Shown here one piece after another: positions 58,900 to 64,000 of a stretch of DNA of 64,000 nucleotides. This DNA is from Sipunculus nudus (lineage: Eukaryota; Annelida; Sipuncula; Golfingiida; Sipunculidae). Made by a program: the position numbers and the translations under genes. Under the pieces are notes generated by a model. The model was not told where the DNA came from, did no database searches, and worked only from the letters and a program-made list of their open reading frames with translations. Where the stretch lies: positions 72,961,416 through 73,025,415 of the forward strand of contig CM049315.1 in assembly GCA_026874595.1 (NCBI GenBank). The letters are read 5' to 3'. Positions within the stretch are counted from its first letter, which is position 1, and every line of letters begins with the position of its first letter.

Positions 58900-60780
58900 T
58901 TAATATTAGTTGTCATTTATAAAGCTGTTGTAGAATAATCTTCTATTTTGTGCTAAAGTTGAGTTTGGAAAAAAGTCAAAGGAAGTTGTGTAAACTGCAA
59001 ACAAGTTTAGTTTACATATGCTGGTAACGAATGAAAATTTTACTAATTGTCTGAGGTGCACCTAGAGAAATTTCTAAAAGAGGATACAGTCATTTATGTC
59101 GTGAACATAAATTAATTATTGAAGGAAATGATAAGAAAGATGACAAGTTGTTAATGCCACTGTAGTATTATAAAACCTTAACGAATAATTTAAATTGAAT
59201 TTTATAACAAAGCGTAGCGTAACATTTTTTTGTAAAAATAGAAAATATGAAAATATGATCTCCTTTTGCAATATAGTTTTATATTGAAACAAATTTAAGA
59301 ACTGCATAGTTCTGATCTAGAAAAAAGAACACTCAGTGAAACTTCACAAGTTAAAGTTATTCCTCGACAGGATTTCATATATTTTTTTTATTATTGAATT
59401 TTCTTTTCATAGTAGGATTATCTCTCACGCCTTTATTAAGAATTCCTAAACACACAAGTAAATCTGAAGCTAGACCCTGTTCCATGGGATGCGAAACTAC
59501 AGTTTTATAGATTGTTTAAGACATATATAATATAATAATAAATGCAATAATATATTTATAACAAAACTTATAACTGAGATACCTCATTATTTTAAAAGTG
59601 AAAAGATCCAATATTGTTGGAGATATTTCTAGTTCTAACGCCGAGGCGGACTGTCAGATTGCACAGGTTTGAAACTGTCAGTTGGTGTCACGTGACACGA
59701 CAAACCAAATGTCAACAATAACAAACGGCACGTGGTCAAGTGGGCGTTGCCTGCTATAGTGCCTCTCAAAACCACAATGGAAATTTGATTCAGTCTTTAC
59801 ATATGTTTTTTTTTTCACATATAATCCCATTTATATTCATATCAAAGACTCAAAAGGAATATGACCGAGGTCACAAGATGGCTATCTCTAGTGGCGTCAG
59901 CCACTCGGATTTTCAAACACACATCAAGATTTAGAGGTCTCTACAGGTATTATTTTATTGATATATTTAGAGGTCTGGAAACTTATTATTTTGTATATAT
60001 TTTGGCTTTTTAAAGTTTCAATATTTACCTTCATTTGGCACTTCCATGCACCCAGGTAAAGAATGCCGGCCGGCAATGTCTCTATTAGAATACTCTATAT
60101 GTTCAATCCCAGACATTCCCCGCGTCTATGAGGACAATCTATGAGTGTAATTATAAATTATGAAACCGCTACTTTACTGAGTTATTTCATATTTTCTTTA
60201 GCAAAGGTACAGTTGTTGGCGAGTCTTGAGTATCTGATACGGGAGCTTGGGTTTGGCAGTGGAAAATAAACATTTTTGTTTTGCAAATAGTTTGCCTTAT
60301 TGTTTTTTCAAGATTTTATACCATTACACCAAAATCACTTTTGTGTTGATTGCTTAGAGCTATGGGATCTAAAAAAAATCATTATTTAATCAAACCTTTT
60401 AGCTTTAGCTTTTCTGTGAAAAGCGCACCAGTTTTGCGGGCAGTTTTACAAATTTAATTTGTAAATTTGGCAGGTTGTTAGGGTTACGAGTTTTCATTAC
60501 TTTGTAATTGAAATCGTTTAAATTTCCTTTCGAATAAATTAGACCAACAATATTAATATTCAAGATAAATCATTTTTAATTGCATGTGATTAGTCTGAAG
60601 AATTTTATTATTTTTATAAATTGTATATTACGCTGGAGCCTAGAACTGGTACTTTCTGTGGAATTCAAATGAAGTTACTCCTGGGTATATAAAAACACGA
60701 TAAATTCGTTAAAATCCTTTTAATTCAGTTCTTGAATGGAATCAGTTCGAAACACTTTCATGAAAATTCCATGGAACGTT
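58900..60780. other. Non-coding stretch
   Basis: Contains the uninserted copy of the 53.1-kb repeat (59185-59425). Otherwise AT-rich without recognisable genes. Confidence 0.45.
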
Positions 60781-60793
60781 CCATTATTGACAG

Positions 60794-61417
60794 CTACCAC
60801 CAACGATGTCCCATATATGGCTGGCTCTCGGGATTAGGATACAGCTCCCGGACTAACGCTAATACACAGTCCGGCATGATCTCCCGCTGGATCCTGACCA
60901 CGGTGTCGTCCATCTCTCTTGCCAGCGCCCGTGCTTTCCTCTCTAGGTACGTTGGGTGACGCCACACCATCCTGTCCTCCAGCATCTTCCAAAACTTCTT
61001 ATACAAGTGTTTTCTCACCCCACTGTTCCTTCCATGTGGGGCTTGGCCTCTCCCAAGCCAGGCTTGCCGAAATGTTGTGACACATGGATTACACAGACAA
61101 AAAGGACACCCTTCATCCTGGACGCTCTGATCTGCTGTCAGTGTTGGTGTCTCACTCTCAGGGACCCCTGGAGTAGCTGCTGATTGTGACAAGGTATTGT
61201 CACTGCTGTCCTGATGTGACCGAGCGTTATTTACTACACCTTGACCAGTGGTACTGGTAGTACACTCTACACTACTGTTGCCATTATCACATGACTCAAC
61301 GTTCTGTATGTGCAGAACCCAACCATGCTCAGCAAACAAAGCCTCGATAGCATCTCTTTCTTCACGGGTTACCAAAAGGGGCATCAGTTCTCTATACTCC
61401 ATTGTACATACAATCAC
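60794..61417 (-). CDS. Unknown 207-residue Cys-rich protein, probable transposon accessory ORF
   Basis: An intact ATG-to-stop frame. The first ~100 residues are Ser/Thr/Asp-rich and probably disordered. A compact half follows, with CPFCLCNPC (a possible zinc site), a Lys/Arg/Trp segment (RKHLYKKFWKMLEDRMVW) and an ending PDCVLALVRELYPNPESQPYMGHRW. I recall similar C-termini in uncharacterised invertebrate proteins but cannot name a family. It is divergent from the transposase-like frame starting 469 bp away, so the two may share a promoter region (TATA-like TATATATAGATA near 61510-61522). The pairing suggests a second protein of a DNA transposon, perhaps DNA-binding. A host gene is an alternative. 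Confidence 0.6.
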   Translation of the reverse strand: MIVCTMEYRELMPLLVTREERDAIEALFAEHGWVLHIQNVESCDNGNSSVECTTSTTGQGVVNNARSHQDSSDNTLSQSAATPGVPESETPTLTADQSVQDEGCPFCLCNPCVTTFRQAWLGRGQAPHGRNSGVRKHLYKKFWKMLEDRMVWRHPTYLERKARALAREMDDTVVRIQREIMPDCVLALVRELYPNPESQPYMGHRWW

Positions 61418-61885
61418 AAGCGATTTTCTGTAGTGAGCAGAATTTGTTCTGGATATTAATTTATAAATTTAATGATCATGTGATGGAATTTATATGTAAA
61501 ACTACGTATTTTTATATATAGATATCAAAGAAAACAAAACCTTTGAGCAAACATGTTGTCAGCATTAGTCCGGCGTATATATCAAAATATAATGATACAA
61601 TGTTTAACAATGTATTTCTGGTTGTAAATATCAAAGCTAAAATGCGTTAGTGACATGTCGGAATCACTTTGGAGTCAGTTTTTATCCTGTTTTTCTTCAT
61701 AGATTCAAACCCTACGAGACATTCATGTAATAAAAAGTTTTTCTTTTATTTAATTTTACAAGTCTGTCGTTTTTGTGAACGCGAGTCACTAAATATACCG
61801 TGCAGTAAGTCTTTTTAGCTCCGGCTGTTCAGACAAACTTCTCCGTGTATTACACGCATCGACATCTTCATCTACTAATACTATA

Positions 61886-63347
61886 ATGTACAGCAAAGAC
61901 AAGGCGGCGTCCGTGAAGCGACGGAACGATTCTCGGAAAGACAAGGATGGGGCAAGGAAACTGGAAGGAAAGATCAGCTTCTTTGGTAGAACGACGGAGG
62001 ACCTTGCGGCTGTGTATAGATCAGTCACAGCTGTGAAATGCCATATGGGTCAAGGGAATGCCAAGAATACATCCAACATCTCCATGCTCCAGGAAGTGCT
62101 TAGCTTCTACATGGAATCCCATGGGATAGAGGCAGACCGAGCAGAGGCAGAACCATGCGATGCCACTCCTGCCACTAACATGTTCTGTAGTCAGAGTGTG
62201 GAGGAGACAGAACAAGAGATGCATCTTGTGGCCACCTCATCAATTGCACTTCTTGTTGACAAGGTCCAGCGACACCGATCTGAGTGTGATGGGGAACTCG
62301 TCGTGGAGGGCGTCAAGTTACTTGGCCATATCGGGAGATACGACTTGACATGTCGCCACCATCATCGACTCACATGGGTGTCCTCGCCGTAACTGGGGGA
62401 CAAGCTCCTATGTAACCTGAGGCTGGCGCATGGTTACATGGTGTCTGGGATGCTGCAGAACCAGTACAGCAGGATGGTTCAAGCGGCTAACATGGGAGAG
62501 CTAGGTGACCAGTACTTGGCCTCAGTTGGTGACCAGTATCGGCCAGTGGTCGCTTATTTGGCCTCGGAGTCTTGTAAGAAAGCCCTGTTGGAGGAACAGC
62601 AGATTTCAGTGAAGGTACACTGCCACGACAGAAACACCTCCGTAAACAAGTTCGTGAGACAGGAACGTGTCCCCACTGTATCTACCAACGATACTTGGCA
62701 TGCCACAAAAAAACATAACCAAGGAGATCAAGGCTGTTTGCGCTGGCCCTAGGTTCAAGGAAGGTGTAACATGGCACCACGAACTGGCTGACAAAGCAGC
62801 AAGCTGCAAGACTCATGTGTACTGGGCACTGAAAAATTGTGAGGGCCAGCCAGCAAAGCTGCGCCATATCATGATGAATACACTGGCTCATTACCAAAAC
62901 AATCATGAGGGATGCCACGGGACCAGTCGGTGTAGGTACGATCCTCACTATGAGCCGTCCAAGGTCACCTTAGCGGATCCTGTGGCGATCCAGCTGCTGA
63001 AGAAGGCCCTACAAAGCACCCAGGTGTACAAATCACCTGAGGACTACGTTCACTGCATGGACACTTTCTACGTTGAGTCCTTCAATAATGCATTATTGCA
63101 ATACCATGATAAACGGATCAACTTTTCAAATGACGCATATGTCATGAGGACCAACCTAGCATTTATTGACTGGAATGAACATGTAGGTCGTCCTGCAACA
63201 TCCCTCAGAAGTATCAGAGACCAAACAAAGGCTCCTCGTCGTCAGGCATCTACGCGGATCCTAAAGAGGAAGGAATACACCATGTGGCAAGATTTGTGGC
63301 GTCAATTCTCAACACAGCGGCTGTGTGATCAAACACCGACACAATAA
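61886..63347 (+). pseudogene. Transposase-like gene with one stop and one frameshift
   Basis: A single frame from ATG 61886 runs to an in-frame TAA at 62390-62392 and resumes at once in the same frame to about 62706. It then shifts by one base in a run of seven A (62707-62713) and continues to TAA 63345-63347, about 487 codons in all. The N-terminus is Lys/Arg-rich. VKVHCHDRNTSVNKFV and, about 30 residues later, NDTWHATK look like the two Asp-containing strands of a DDE-type transposase. After the shift come VTWHHELADK, HVYWALKNC, HYQNNHEGC, FYVESFNNALLQYHDKRI (candidate catalytic Glu) and AFIDWNEHVGR. The superfamily is not assigned; Kolobok-like is only a guess. It is inactive as read. Confidence 0.65.
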
Positions 63348-63375
63348 ATCCGTGATGCCAGTCATGAAACACAAC

Positions 63376-63391
63376 GGCCCTTTTTAGGGCC
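63376..63391 (+). terminator. Histone-type 3' stem-loop (replication-dependent mRNA 3' end)
   Basis: GGCCCT-TTTT-AGGGCC is a perfect 6-bp stem with a 4-nt loop, preceded by ACAAC and followed by AACCA. It matches the 16-nt histone mRNA element recognised by SLBP, with the usual flanks. It lies 28 nt after the stop codon of the transposase-like frame. No histone coding sequence is seen in the window, and a clear purine-rich U7 site is not evident just downstream. A backup AATAAA lies at 63437-63442. Confidence 0.65.
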
Positions 63392-63442
63392 AACCAAAAA
63401 TTCCCGATCTGAGCCTGCATTCCCATGCACATATATAATAAA

Positions 63443-64000
63443 AATCATATACATATTTTAATTTTCAAAGGTGGTAAAAATACATGCACCATATTTGCAT
63501 AAAAAAAAGCAAGACATAAACGAAATTCTCATGCTATAATTTCTTCTGCACTGTTACCACATGTACAGGTTGGAAATATCGACATTTCTTGAGCTACAAA
63601 AAATATTTCTTATAACATGTATACATTCATAATATATATCATATAATATCATAATTATAAAATCCAATTATTTATCAGTAAAAACGGGTAGATTCTTTAT
63701 TCTCATAAATTCTCATCATGTCATTAAAACATAAATCACGTAATGATCAGCAATGCAATTCAGTCCCCCACAAGAAAGCTTGGTTCACACTCGCTCCCCT
63801 TGAAATCATAATGTAATTAATTTCTTTCTTTTTTACTTTATCGTCAAATCATAGACAAACACAAAATCACGCATGTTTCTGTTCGAGTATGTTTATGTCG
63901 CTTTACCAGAAATGTATACATATAAAGTAAAAATGTATTATTTGACAAAGGCTAAAAAGCACAGAATATTTAATATTTTTTATTAATTTTAGGCTTTTCA
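63443..64000. other. Non-coding stretch to the window end
   Basis: AT-rich; no gene, repeat unit or terminal inverted repeat of the upstream element recognised. Confidence 0.45.

Noticed and set aside
61886-63347. Interpretation of the two breaks as introns
   Set aside because: The stop is a single codon with immediate continuation in the same frame and the other break is one base in an A7 run; neither leaves room for an intron.
1-64000. CRISPR array, prokaryotic operon or ribosomal RNA genes
   Set aside because: The sequence is eukaryotic with introns; tandem repeats seen are satellites or transposon cores, and no rRNA-like sequence was recognised.

Overview
This is animal (eukaryotic) genomic DNA: AT-rich, gene-poor, with spliceosomal introns and many (TA)n microsatellites. 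About fifteen short poly-G/C tracts and a dense mix of retroelement and DNA-transposon debris are also present. A Helitron-associated pearl-like repeat (tandem ~180-bp cores, an (ACGG)-type microsatellite and a terminal hairpin), DIRS-like and Gmr1-type Gypsy fragments and tRNA-derived SINEs make a mollusc, probably a bivalve, the best guess. That is inference; no species marker is visible.

Layout. 0-3.6 kb: non-coding, with a complete solo LTR (1457-2261). 3.66-7.43 kb: the one clearly intact gene, four exons of a plus-strand SLC16-type monocarboxylate transporter whose first membrane-segment exon lies outside the window or is unrecognised. 9.8-12.0 kb: a decayed minus-strand DIRS-like element (tyrosine recombinase, RNase H, reverse transcriptase). 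13.3-14.5 kb: a decayed minus-strand Gypsy element (gag, protease, integrase N-terminus). 16.6-24.8 kb: two paralogous copies of one sequence. The first copy carries three insertions (pogo-like MITE, hAT-like element, pearl-like element) that the second lacks, and a SINE lies between the copies. 27-33 kb: palindromes, fold-back MITEs, a minisatellite and a TA-flanked repeat. 37.5-37.7 kb: a C-type-lectin exon with one premature stop. 38-42 kb: inverted and tandem repeats, including an 80-bp-arm palindrome. 44.6-51.5 kb: a tandem array, then a large fold-back element (about 5.4 kb) built from clustered CACTATTGTAATAA motifs. 52-59 kb: a 155-bp tRNA-like insertion with TG...CA ends, a ~0.87-kb tandem duplication, a retropepsin remnant, a second SINE and a candidate Thr/Pro-rich exon. 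60.8-63.4 kb: two divergent ORFs that look like a two-gene DNA transposon; the right-hand transposase-like frame has one stop and one frameshift and is followed 28 nt later by a near-perfect histone-type 3' stem-loop.

How things fit. The transporter is the only likely host gene seen at length. The lectin exon and two or three short exon-like stretches may be relics or parts of genes reaching outside the window. Most of the rest is mobile-element sequence. The points most worth following are the transposase/histone stem-loop association, the natural empty sites between the 16.6-kb and 22.8-kb copies, the 155-bp tRNA-like TG...CA element and the fold-back element at 45-51 kb.
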